DNA of 64,000 bases from Pomphorhynchus laevis (lineage: Eukaryota; Acanthocephala; Palaeacanthocephala; Echinorhynchida; Pomphorhynchidae), in contig WNNJ02003187.1 in assembly GCA_012934845.2 (NCBI GenBank), forward strand, positions 233,125 through 297,124. The letters are read 5' to 3'. Under the pieces are notes generated by a model. It did not search any database, was not told where the DNA came from, and worked only from the letters and a program-made list of their open reading frames with translations. The position numbers and the translations under genes are program-made. Below are positions 43,290-53,400 of the stretch, piece by piece (within the stretch, counting starts at the first letter, position 1; each line of letters begins with the position of its first letter).

Positions 43290-44125
43290 GCAGTCTTGAA
43301 TGTCTTAACGTCTGTGACCATCACGATTTCCGACAGTAGTCGATTTCAAGCATTTGTACAGCGATGAGACAACTGATTCAACCGTGAACTGCGACCATGG
43401 GACGATATCCTCAACAACAGGGAATGACCTCTGTGACATCGTCTATCGTTGATAACCACCGAATGGGTAGGATATCCATCCGAACCGTTGGCGATATGCC
43501 ACATTACTAACGTAATCATACCCAGAGTTTCAAGTTTGTCGTGATAACTCATATGAGAACAACTCGAATACAGTTCGCTGCCACGACGAAGAATATTTTC
43601 TAAGTCATTCAACTCTTTTTTGGACGTTGGAAAATTGGCTTGTATCGCGAACTCAATATGTGATCTCACAAGTGCATTGAATAGAATTCTAAAACACGTG
43701 AGTGACAAACTTGAAACAGTTTTTTTTATCAAGTACAACATTCTTCTAGCAGACGCGCATCTACGTTCAGTATCAATTCTAGACTTCAAGGAAGAATTGG
43801 TTATGATACCATGGTCTCGTGCATAAGATACACAATTAATTATTTGAGATCCTATAGTATATCGGGCAGGTACAGAACTATACCCGAAACGAAGGTGAAC
43901 ACTTAGAGACGTTCAATAGTATTCCTGTATGCATACTCCAAATTTATATCCTATCAATATCACTTAGCAGAAACTCTACATCCTTGGGAGAATTAATTGT
44001 GCTCCACATTTTCAAGTCATCTGCGAAAGCAAGATATTGGCATTGCAGTTTACTCAGCAGAGTTGATGAAAATGTTAAAAAGTAATGGGCCGAGCACACT
44101 CCCCTGAGGAACCCCTGAAGTCACA
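43290..44125 (-). mobile_element. D: CR1-like LINE fragment
   Basis: The 147-aa open part (43789-43346) resembles the C-terminal region of CR1-like RT: a YHDKLETLGMITLVM block and FKKR-type basic patches, with GHSLLLRISSH. Upstream (about 43960-44125) the frame remnants include a YLAFADDLK-like box and a GVPQGSVLG-like box. It differs from B and C, so it is a fourth family. Truncated and broken. Confidence 0.6.
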
Positions 44126-44190
44126 CTAGGCTTAACATGTGTAAGCCTAGTGTAAACAATCTTGTTATACCTATTAACTACTTACAATTA

Positions 44191-44460
44191 TTCCTGTCAC
44201 TTCCAGATTATTCCTGTCAGTTCCAGATTATTCCTGTCACTTCCAGATTATTCCTGTCACTTCCAGATTATTCCTGTCAGTTCCAGATTATTCCTGTCAG
44301 TTCCAGATTATTCCTGTCAGTTCCAGATTATTCCTGTCAGTTCCAGATTATTCTTGTCAGTTCCAGATTATTCCTGTCAGTTCCAGATTATTCCTGTCAG
44401 TTCCAGATTATTCCTGTCAGTTCCAGATTATTCCTGTCAGTTCCAGATTATTCCTGTCAG
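44191..44460 (+). repeat. 20-bp tandem array in the C-element leader
   Basis: 13.5 units of TTCCTGTCAGTTCCAGATTA in perfect register; a few units have CAC for CAG and one has TTCTTG. It is followed by the GCTCGCTACGCTCGCGGATT box and then ORF1 50 bp later. All three frames stay open because 20-bp units give a 20-aa repeat; this is not coding. Homologous to 37453-37640. Probable promoter or RNA-structure array (inference). Confidence 0.95.
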
Positions 44461-44509
44461 TTCCGCTCGCTACGCTCGCGGATTGAGCTCAATCTATCGA
44501 TAAAAGGTC

Positions 44510-45835
44510 ATGCCTAAAAAAGCGCGATCTCAGATCCCTGTTCCTGATCAAGAATCTTCAATATCGGAATGCAATAATGGTTTTACCAGCTTTGAAGTTG
44601 GATGCGATTCTAAAGATTGCGATGTATGGACACTTGTTCGTGTTATAATATCCGACCACTCGGTGTATAAACGTAAAAATTTCACGTGCGGCTTTTGTAC
44701 ATCAGTACGACTACTACAGTTATCCTGCTCCTCTACTCCTGTATCACACACGACCACTCAGACCAATGCTGTTTTAGATGTTTCCCTCGCATCAACACCA
44801 GACTTCGCATCTTATAATCCCATTATTGAACCTACTCTCTCACACACTCCTCGTTCAACTACGTACAAAACTTCCATTAATCTTTCTCATTCTAACAATG
44901 CTAACGGTAAAGCTTTTCATCTCGTACCTCCTCTTTCCTATTCCTCCCCCAATCTAAATAAATCTCAAACTTCTTTATTATCTTCACGTACTTCTTACTC
45001 GACCTCCCCCATATCACTTCTCAATAATTTACATCCTTCCATCAAAATCATTTCCATTAACATTTCTGATCAAGTGATTCAACACTCCATTCCTGTCACT
45101 CATGCCCCAACCTATTTTAATTCTCCTTACTCTACCTCCTACGTAACACTTCCAAATAATGTACATCCTTCATTTAAAATCATATCCAGTCACATCTCTG
45201 ATCAACCGATTCAACACCCCGCTCCTGTCACACTTGCTCCAACCAATATTAATTCTTTATCAAGCACCCCTGTCATTTCCACTTCTATCTGCTCATCTAC
45301 CTCGACTCCTACCAGCTCTCTCCGTCCACCACTTTCACGAAATCGTTTTCCTTCGCGCGAACGCTGTATAATCATATCAAACTTAAAGCTTTCCGAATCT
45401 GCTTGTCCACAATCTCGCCTCGATGATGATGTATCTGCTTTCAGGTCTATCCTAGCAACCATTCTTCCTGATGATCACCCATCCCTCTTCAATAATATCG
45501 ATCCTGTATCCTTTATTCGTTTAAACAAATCCACTAAATCCAATCATCTCATTCCTCCACTCTTAAAAATCGTTTCCCGACATAGTTCACATGCCTCTTC
45601 TGTACTCTCTCAACGCTTTAAACTTCTTACCACTTCATCTACTTGCCGTATCTTTCCTGACCGCTCTCCTTCTGATATCGCCCAGCTCAATTTAGCTTGC
45701 ATTGTGAAACATCGACGTGAAACAAACTGCAAGTCATCCTTATCTATACGTCAAATCAACGGAAATTTTCACGTTGTACACACAAGGCCAAAAATTCGAT
45801 GGCGTCCCATCTCTCCCCCTTGTCTTCTTCGCTAG
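44510..45835 (+). CDS. C-family ORF1 with PHD-type finger (441 aa)
   Basis: Basic start (MPKKARSQIP). PHD-like finger near residues 25-65: GCDSKDCDVWTLV and FTCGFCTS. A long Ser/Thr/Pro-rich region follows (70-270), with an internal near-repeat around the words NNLHPSIKIIS and NNVHPSFKIIS. The C-terminal block, from RERCIIISNLKLSES through DPVSFIRLNKST and LLKIVSRHSSHAS to KHRRETNCKSSLSIRQING, is shared with B and the C copy at 26-30 kb. It should bind element RNA. The stop overlaps the ORF2 start region by 37 bp, in another frame. Open throughout. Confidence 0.8.
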   Translation: MPKKARSQIPVPDQESSISECNNGFTSFEVGCDSKDCDVWTLVRVIISDHSVYKRKNFTCGFCTSVRLLQLSCSSTPVSHTTTQTNAVLDVSLASTPDFASYNPIIEPTLSHTPRSTTYKTSINLSHSNNANGKAFHLVPPLSYSSPNLNKSQTSLLSSRTSYSTSPISLLNNLHPSIKIISINISDQVIQHSIPVTHAPTYFNSPYSTSYVTLPNNVHPSFKIISSHISDQPIQHPAPVTLAPTNINSLSSTPVISTSICSSTSTPTSSLRPPLSRNRFPSRERCIIISNLKLSESACPQSRLDDDVSAFRSILATILPDDHPSLFNNIDPVSFIRLNKSTKSNHLIPPLLKIVSRHSSHASSVLSQRFKLLTTSSTCRIFPDRSPSDIAQLNLACIVKHRRETNCKSSLSIRQINGNFHVVHTRPKIRWRPISPPCLLR

Positions 45836-48709
45836 TCAATCTCACTCCTAAGCATACTTTTCGTCTTAGTCTATTCAACACTCGCTTCATTCTTCATAAA
45901 GCTCATATGCTTCTCGATATCTTCGATCAATTATCTATCGATATTCTCTGCATTACCGAATCCTGGCACTCTGACTCCGACGATCTTGCTATTCGTCGTC
46001 TATGTCGCTCTGGTTGTTCTCTAGTTGAATCAGCTCGTCAAATTGCATATCATACATCTACTGCTTCTAACCATGGCGGTATTGTTGCCATTGCTCGTCA
46101 CCCAATGTCTTTACGTAAAATCAACGTTAACATCCGTTACACATCGTTCGAATTACTCATATGCAGATTATCAACGCCTTTCCCTCTGGAACTTGTGATT
46201 GTATACCGTCCAGGTTCAGTTGCCCCATCACGTATCTTCTTTAACGACCTTGCAGATCTAATGTCTCACTGTTCATTGTCTTATACTCCTTCTTTTGTTC
46301 TCGGTGACTTTAACATTCGTCTTGATCGCCCGTCTGACTCTGACTCTATCACTTTAACTAATCTTTTTTTCTGATTTTAACTATAAATTACTTTCAACAA
46401 GCCCAACTCATATTCTCGGCGGTGCTCTCGACATCATTGCTGTCCCTAACTGCTTCAATGACTATACTTCCTTGTCAATTACTGATCCTGGTTTGTCCGA
46501 TCATTTCCTTGTCACTCTTACTATTACTCGTCCCCATCCTCCTTCTCCGCATCCACCATTACCCACACCAAGTCGACCCTGGAAGCTTCTCGATATCCCT
46601 ATTCTCTGCACAGCCTTACTCAATTCTTCACTCTTTTCACTTCCTCTTAACTATCTCTCCCGATGATCTCTGCATTCTGTTTGATTCTGAACTTACGTCG
46701 ATCCTCAATAACCTTCTGCCTAGTCGACTTCGACGTTCCGAGCGCTTGCGCCATGCTCACTGGTTCGATTCTGAATGTAGTCTTTCTAAGCGTCGACTCC
46801 GTCACTCTTTTCGTATATATAAATGCTTTCTTAAACGTTCTCCCAACTCACTCACTCCAAATCTTCGTGATTCCTACTTTTCTCAACGCCGTTCATATCT
46901 CATTCTTATACGTACTAAACGTACTCTCTTTTGGCGAAATCAACTCGAGTCATCTTCCAACTCTAAATCTCATTAGAAAATCTTAAACTCAATTCTTTCA
47001 CGATCATCTACCCCTTGTAATATAAATCCTGATGAATTTTCTTCTTATCTACAAACTAAGCTATCTAATTTACTTTACCTACTACCCATAGCCCCCTTGT
47101 ACCCACTCTTCTCTTTAAATACTTTCCTCCCAGAACTATTCCACCTTCTTCCCGTTTCGTCTGATGAAGTTTCTTCGGTTCTGCTGTCATTACCTAATAA
47201 AACCTCTCCTTCTGACCCAAATCCCACTCACTTGCTTAAAAATATCTGCTCCTCTATCTTACCCTTCCTAACCACATTGTTCAACTCGTCCATCCGTAGC
47301 CGTACATTTCCTTCCATCTGGAAATGCGCCACTGTTCGTCATCTCATCAAAAAGCAATCTCTCGACTCTTCACTACCATCTTCGTACCGTCCTATTTCAC
47401 TTCTCCCAACTCTTTCTAAACTCCTTGAGCGTCTCGTTCTTAAGCAAGTTAATATATATCTCTTTTCCTCTAACTTATTTCCTCCCTTCCAAGCCGCTTT
47501 TCGTTCTAATTACTCAACTGAAATTGCATGTCTTAAAGTTTATAACGATTTACTCATATCGCGCGATCATAAATTATGTAGTGTCATAGTTTCTCTTGAT
47601 CTATCGTCTGCTTTTGACATCGTCGATCACTCGATTCTTCTCCATCGCGTTCGTCATGATTATGGCTTCTCTTTACACACACTGTATCATGGTTTTCTTC
47701 ATATCTATCAAACCGTACATTTCGCGTCTATTCTAACTCTTCTCTTTCCCATCCTTCGTCCATTCCGTCCGGTGTTCCACAAGGCTCCGTATTAGGCCCT
47801 ATGCTTTTCTCTCTTCTTCTTGGTGATTTGTCTTCGATTTTTCATAAATTTAACTTACGTGTTATGCAATATGCTGATGACATTCTCATCTATGCTCATG
47901 CACCTGTTTATCGTATTCACGATCTTAGTGTTTCTGCTTCCGACTGTCTTGTCTCAATTTCCAATCATCTTTCTTCCCTTCGCCTTTCTCTGAATCCTGA
48001 TAAATCCAAAATTATGTGGATCCTACCTCAACGCCTCGGCTTCGAACCTCCCTCCGTATCATTAAATTCTACAATTCTTCCTATCGTTGATAATCTCGTT
48101 TTCCTAGGCTTCCATTTTGACAACCGACTTTCACTTAAACCTTTCGTTAGAGATAAAGTACGCTCATCTAACTTGATACTCCGCAACCTCCGTCAAGTTC
48201 GTAGATTGATCGATTTCCCTTCTTGTATGACTCTAATATCTTCTCTCCTTTTTTCTAGACTCGATTATTGTCTTAGTCTATTTTCCAACTCACCTAAATC
48301 CACTCTTCCTCCCCTACAACGCATCGTCAACGCAGCCGTCCGAATTCTCCTCCGTCTTCGTCGTTTTGATCATCCATCCTTCCATCTTGCTTCTCTCGAT
48401 TTGCCTACAATTTATTGTCGTGTTCAAATTCGTCTTCTTATCATTGCTTTCCGCCTTGTAACTTTTCATACCCCTTCATTTCTCAATCTTCCTTTTCTTG
48501 ATAATTCTCGTCCTGTTTACTGTTCCTTGCGTTCCTGTAATTCCCTTCTTTTACATGTCCCAAACTACTCTACCTCCTTTGGACTCAGCTCCTTCATTGT
48601 GGCTGGTCCTCTATCGTGGAACCATATGCCCATTCATATACGCCAATCAACTTCCTTGCCGTGCTTCAAACGACAAATCCGATCCCATTTAAACAATTTA
48701 TCTACTTGA
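45799..48709 (+). pseudogene. C-family ORF2 (APE endonuclease-RT), broken
   Basis: Endonuclease at 45799-46374 (SLFNTRFILHKAHML, CITESWHSDSDD, VLGDFNIRLDRP), continuing to PGLSDHFLVTL near 46490. RT at 47097-47795 (SSYRPISLLPTLSKLLERL, SLDLSSAFDIVDHSILL) and 47801-48709 (MQYADDILIYAHAP, NPDKSKIMWI, FLGFHFDNRLSLKPF). Frame changes near 46375, 46670, 46980 and 47795. The C-terminus ends with SWNHMPIHIRQS, an LP-type block of CR1/L2 RTs. Confidence 0.85.
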
Positions 48710-48738
48710 CTTTTTCATTTTTGTTTGTGGACTTGTAA

Positions 48739-48755
48739 GCGTACAGCTTGTACGC
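48739..48755 (+). repeat. C-family 3' terminal hairpin
   Basis: GCGTACA, GCT, TGTACGC; followed by ATTTGCCACATTAAA. In the other C copies the stem is GCGTGC/GCACGC (26 kb and 50 kb), so stem bases co-vary. Likely bound by the RT to start reverse transcription (inference). Confidence 0.75.
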
Positions 48756-48829
48756 ATTTGCCACATTAAATAAATTTGTATTATTATATTAATATTATTA
48801 GGCGGAGAAGAAAAACAATCACCAACCCG

Positions 48830-48935
48830 TACTATATAGCTCCTGATATCATCGCAGTTCATTCTGATATCCCCTAATCTTTATTCTGATACATTGTCTA
48901 TTATTTATTTTGACTTTTTTTAATTTAAATTCAAT
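48830..48935 (+). mobile_element. Diverged PLE terminal piece
   Basis: CTCCTGATATCATCGCAG, then CCCCTAATCTTTATTCTGAT and ACATTGTCTATTATTTAT match the outer half of the PLE terminal region. Old. Confidence 0.55.
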
Positions 48936-49048
48936 TATATCGTTATGTTACAGTATTTTTCGTTTTATATGGTCAGTGTTGCGTTACATATGGTAACTAT
49001 TGCATTAAAAAGGGTCATTTTACATTCAATACAGTCACTGTTGCATTG

Positions 49049-49367
49049 ATTATGTTTAAATATCTTAACATATCGCGATAATATCCACTACAGTCGTGTG
49101 GGATTATTTATAGAAGGTATTTTTAATGTAAATTTTAAGTTATGCTTATGAGTTGCAGCTATTACTGTTTACCAAACTGTTCCATTTGCTAAATAAGTTC
49201 TCTATTGAATTTTTATTAAAAATAAAAATTAAAAAAATAAATATCTCAACTTATTTTTTAGCAGTCAAATGCTTCCTTTAATAGCCTTCTCTACATGTGG
49301 ACTCCACAATAGTGGACTCCACATGTTCAAATATCTTAGCATGTCGCGATAATATCCACTACAACGA
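49049..49367 (+). repeat. Direct repeat pair and transposon-end copy
   Basis: 49049-49094 and 49323-49367 share ATATCTTA, CGCGATAATATCCACTACA. 49106-49215 is about 95 percent identical to 50222-50315 (TTATTTATAGAAGGTAT, GAGTTGCAGCTATT, TTGCTAAATAAGTTCTCT). The second pair is the end of the Tc1-like transposon remnant, so this is probably another copy of its end. Confidence 0.65.
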
Positions 49368-50190
49368 CTTAATCATTTTTCGAGATAAGGCTCTATATAG
49401 TGCTCTCATCGACTTCGACCTCTCCTCCGCATTCGACATTGTCGACCACTCCGTCCTCCTTTCTCGCCTTCGTTACGATTACGGTTTTTCTTCCTCCTCC
49501 GTAGCATGGTTTGCCTCATATCTATCCGACCGTTCCTTTCGCGACTGTTCTAATTCATCATCCTTCCCTCCCATCCCTATTTTTTCGGGGTCCCACAAGG
49601 TTCAGTCCTAGGTTCCCTGCTTTTCTCTCTTCTGCTTGGCGATCTCTCTCCGTTTATCAAACCTTACTCCTTTAACGTCATGCAATACGCCGATGACATC
49701 CTCATCTATGCTCATGCACCCGCACATCGCATACACAATATCGGCATTTCTGCCTTTAACTGTCTTTCTTCTAACTACAAACGTCTCTCCAATTTCCATC
49801 TTGTTCTAAACCCCAAAAAGTCCAAAATAATGTGGATCCTCCCCCGTCAACCTGATATATCTCCTCCTACTGTATATTTTGCCTCATCGATCATCCCCAT
49901 AGTCCACAATCTCACTTTCTTAGGCTTCCATTTCGATGATCACCTTTCCCTTAAACCATTCGCCCGTGACAAGGTCCGCTTATCTAACTTAATTCTCCGT
50001 GACATCCGCCGTTTCCGCCCCCTTATCGACTTCCTTTCTTGTATGTCTCTTCTTTCATCGTTTCTTTTCCCTAAAATCGATTACTGCCTTAGTCTTTTCG
50101 CCAATTCTCCAAAATCCATAATCCTACCCCTACAAAATCCTACGTGTGGCAAATGCGTGCGCTGGCACGCATTTGCCATGTTAAAATAAT
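49365..50190 (+). mobile_element. C-family LINE, 5'-truncated fragment
   Basis: Matches the C element at 26.4-30.8 kb, from LYSALIDFDLSSAFDIVDHS through MQYADDILIYAHAP to FPKIDYCLSLFANSPKS, then jumps straight to the 3' end at 50140. The last part of the RT is missing by internal deletion. It ends in the 14-bp-stem hairpin at 50147-50178 and a T-rich tail. Confidence 0.8.
50147..50178 (+). repeat. Perfect 14-bp-stem C-family 3' hairpin
   Basis: TGGCAAATGCGTGC at 50147-50160 pairs exactly with GCACGCATTTGCCA at 50165-50178 around GCTG. It is the longest version of the C 3' hairpin in the window. Confidence 0.85.
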
Positions 50191-50204
50191 TTTTTTTCTT
50201 GTTT

Positions 50205-50760
50205 TACAGTCTTGTGGGTTATTTATAGAAGGTATCTTTAATGTAAATTTTAAGTTGTGCTTATGAGTTGCAGCTATTTCTGTTTACCAAACTGTTCCAT
50301 TTGCTAAATAAGTTCTCTTTTTGATTGAGGAAAGGACAGTAATGATGGAGATATTTAGCAATGTATCCAGATAAATCTAAACCGCGATAATGGTGATTCC
50401 TTGCATTATCAGGAATGATAATAGGATTTCTTATTCCTGTTTCATCACATGCAGCTTTTAATCCATTCAAACAAGTTTGACAAATTTCTCCAGTAAAAGC
50501 TTTATCATGCACTTTGTGATATAGAAGCTTATCTTTAGACATTGTCGCAACAACAGAAATATTTCTGCTCGTTTAATGGAACTATTGTTTTTGCACTTTT
50601 ACCAACTCGCTTTATTTTTTTAGGCCATGATGACACTTTAAAACAAACTTCAATAAAAATGAATCCTTTAAAACGGAAATCTTGTTCAAATTGCCGAAAT
50701 TTTTGTGCGTACATAAACCACAAATCAATTGTAAAATAATACTATAAAATAAAATCGAAC
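50205..50760 (-). mobile_element. Tc1/mariner-IS630-like DNA transposon remnant
   Basis: Carries the C-terminal half of a DDE transposase (50261-50723) and an end sequence that also occurs at 49106-49215. I do not see clear terminal inverted repeats. It is 5'-truncated. Confidence 0.6.
50261..50723 (-). pseudogene. DDE transposase fragment
   Basis: Reads FKGFIFIEVCFKVS with a KRVGKSAKTIV block (the first catalytic region, where the family usually has an Asp; here Glu or changed), then IIIPDNARNHHYRGLDL (second catalytic Asp, the DNA-R-HH signature) and a HYCPFLNQKENLFSKWN block (the site Y-P-L-N-P-I-E with the third acid). One frame change near 50540 divides it. Such enzymes cut and paste the transposon. 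Dead copy. Confidence 0.7.
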
Positions 50761-50879
50761 AGAAAATAGTTAAATATATAAGTACAAAATATTATTGACA
50801 AAATATTATTTGTCTCTATTTCTTATAATAGATAATTATACATCAACAAACATTATTCAAATATTAAATTTACAATATA

Positions 50880-51180
50880 AGTATTTTTTAAGTATTTATC
50901 CCAAATAATATAAAATATAATACATTAAATAATGAAATTTTAAGAATTGCAACAATATGTAATGATAAAATTATTCAAAATTATTTAAATAATTTAATAT
51001 ATGCATATTCTAAACTAGGTTACTATAAAAATATCATCAAACAGAAAATAGATAAATATATAAATCAACACAATAATTTTAAAAATAAAATTACATCATA
51101 TGAAATACGTCATTAGCATGTATTTGGTCCTGCTGCTATGTTGGGTCGAGGAATTGTGTCATCATAAGGAACATCTGTTA
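50880..51180 (+). mobile_element. PLE fragment with terminal region
   Basis: C-terminal PLE RT words (AAACTAGGTTACTATAAAAA), an internal deletion, then GAAATACGTCATTAGCATG and CTGCTATGTTGGGTCGAGG. The cleavage-type triplet in this copy is GUC instead of GUA. Confidence 0.7.
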
Positions 51181-51239
51181 TCAAGTTTCGATTTCTTTAT
51201 TCATCGATCAAGCATAGCGGTGAAGTTAAATACATGCTA

Positions 51240-51850
51240 ATGATCTTTTAATATGTTTTAAGAGAGAACAATTGCAGTCAAAATTGTTTTTGATGGCTTT
51301 GGAGGTCTCCTCCGCTTACCATACGTGAATGATAGACGGGAAATTCGTGGGCATATGTGGAAATTAATAAAGCCTACAAGAATTCCTGTTCACCATTGAT
51401 TTGTAACCAGGATAATTAACGGGTGGAATGCACTAAAGTTCCTGAATATTTCTCGTCGTATATCTAGTGATACTATCGAGAATATGCACTCTGTGGCATT
51501 TCGAGCGCTTTATCTAGTGATTTGCGAGTTAGTGGGTTTCCACGTCAGATTGTCAAAGGGCGATACACGATTCATCAAATTATGTTTCCCTAGATATTAA
51601 ATGTACGAACTCTGGGTGCCTTCTTAGATCCTATGTTAAAGTATCGCGAAGCATTTCTAGGGACTTTTTCTTGCAAGAGTTTCTTTGTGGTTTTTGTGCA
51701 GCTAAGCAAATGGAAATCTTTCGTGATTCTTTAGTACTAGCTAATACCAAAATAGACAATCTTGTGAAGCAAGTTGATAGCTTTTGTGATAAACGGAGCT
51801 GGACAATAAGCTAACTTGCAGTTTGATAAAAAACGTATGTTCGCAAGCAG
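51240..51850 (+). mobile_element. CR1-like LINE fragments (ORF2 C-terminus and ORF1 finger)
   Basis: 51290-51540 reads like the C-terminal end of a CR1-like RT (TRIINGWNALKFLNIS, then MHSVAFRAL). 51640-51800 reads FLCGFCAAKQMEIFRDSLV, the second half of the PHD-type finger and the helix after it in B/C ORF1. The order is inverted relative to an intact element, so two fragments lie side by side. Confidence 0.55.
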
Positions 51851-52105
51851 GGAGGTAGCTCGTTCTGTATTGGCTACTCCATTATGGTAATTTATTCGTT
51901 GATGTTTTATCTTTATTAATATATTTATATATTATATATTACTTTATCTTTATATCTTTATTTGTTGTACGTTTTATGTTTGTGTTACGATTCGGAGTAA
52001 CATTCATTTGATTGACATGGTGTTGACTTTATCCAGATTCGTTAACATAATTCATTTTAGTTGAATAGGGACCTTTATCGGGGTTAAAATCAACTATACT
52101 TTATT
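51851..52105. other. AT-rich spacer
   Basis: No gene or repeat recognised. Confidence 0.4.
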
Positions 52106-52109
52106 GTAA

Positions 52110-52510
52110 TACAAAATACTATAATCGTACAATAAATGTTAATAATAACAATAGAAAATATACATTAACCATAAACTTCATTAATAAATGTATAGATAAC
52201 ATAAATATAGCCGGACTTTTAAATAATTCTAAAAGTAAAGAAATAATATGGTCAGATTTAAGTAAATATATTCCTAAAATAAGGTATAAACTCCTACCAC
52301 CATTAGGACGAAAAATTTGTAATTATAATAAAGAATTAAAATCAATATGTAACGATAATATTAGAAACATAATGGAAACAGAATGCAATTGTAAAAGTCT
52401 TAGTTTTGATAAAATAAATGAACATATATGTAGCCATAATCTAGAATTAATTGAAAACAATGAATTAAGAAAGCTGCTATCAAAAGGGTATAAATATAGA
52501 TTAAATATTT
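52110..52510 (+). pseudogene. PLE N-terminal region fragment
   Basis: Reads IWSDLSKYIPKIRYKLLPPL, then METECNCKSLSFDKINEHIC and NELRKLLSKGYKYRLN. In PLE proteins of the type at 60-61 kb, this C-x-C, H-x-x-H-like block with an LR-L-KG-KYR ending comes just before the RT. No RT follows; R-family DNA is joined directly after it. Confidence 0.6.
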
Positions 52511-52557
52511 TTTATTTTTTATTTTGTGTTTGTTTTTTAAATATTTACATACTAAAT

Positions 52558-52905
52558 GGGTTCTCTCAAATAGGCCCAATACGTGTTTTTCAAGTTTCGT
52601 TAAAAAAATTATTTCAAAATAAATTTCATTCAATGATGTCGACGATTCCTTTGCATTCTTGTAAATAGATCTAATTGATCTAATGCACAATGAAGCTGCA
52701 AAATTAAGGTTGCGACCCAGTGGAACCCGTAATATTAATATACACTTGAGTATTTTCACATTTTTCATGAGCTAATTTCTTAGCTATTGCTTTTAGGATC
52801 AAATCGTCGTTTTTACTACATCCTCTAATGTTTGAAATAACTACCGGCATAAATATCCCTTTCTCGATTTGAGATACACGTTCACCGTATTTCGCGTATT
52901 TTCGG
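52558..52905 (-). mobile_element. R-family 3' fragment
   Basis: The R 3' motif variant is at 52558-52577. The minus strand reads RKYAKYGERVSQIEKGIFMP and, after a frame change, NLNFAASLCIRSIRSIYKN, matching the last part of the R protein. It is about 90 percent identical to 53418-53640 where they overlap. Confidence 0.7.
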
Positions 52906-53400
52906 TTTATATGAATTGACTAATAAATAACAGACGATGTGTATAATAACTATTATAAGTTATCACGAGGGACTGCATGTTATCAGGTTTCGGACACTAT
53001 TCCTAAAAAATATGGAACATTTCACATATGGATAAAAAGAATTTAAATAATTAAATAATTAATAATTATTAATAATTAAGAATTGTTATAAAAATTTTAT
53101 AATTAAATAATTAATAATTAAATAATAAATAATTATAAATAATTTAATAATTTTAAATAAGATTTCATATAACTTATATGAAGTTAAAATTTTAAATTAA
53201 AATTTAAAATAAAATAAAAATCAATTTATATGATGGTCCATAATAGTCAGTTTATAGATGTTATATATTTATATATTTATATTTAATATATATTAGTTTA
53301 TCTGTAAAAATATATAATTCGTCTATAAATATATATAGTTATATAATTATAGATGTTATAACATTATAATTGTAATTTTTTTTCAAAATGCTATTTATTA
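52906..53400 (-). mobile_element. PLE terminal piece and AT-rich DNA
   Basis: 52912-53010 has AATTGACTAATAAATAAC, then ATGTTATCAGGTTTCGG, the PLE terminal region in minus orientation. 53010-53400 is very AT-rich with no gene. This piece separates the two R 3' fragments. Confidence 0.55.

Larger units (their letters stand above)
44140..48790 (+). mobile_element. C-family LINE (CR1/L2-like), complete but broken
   Basis: Leader array at 44191-44460, ORF1 open at 44510-45835, ORF2 in several frames to 48709, 3' hairpin at 48739-48755 and tail to about 48790. It is the best C copy for ORF1. The internal patch at 38.86-39.24 kb derives from this copy or a near twin. Confidence 0.85.

Noticed and set aside
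44137-44517. Open frames with 20-aa repeats (PVSSRLFLSVPDYSCQFQII type)
   Set aside because: They are produced by a 20-bp tandem array that is open in all three frames; it is a LINE leader, not a gene.
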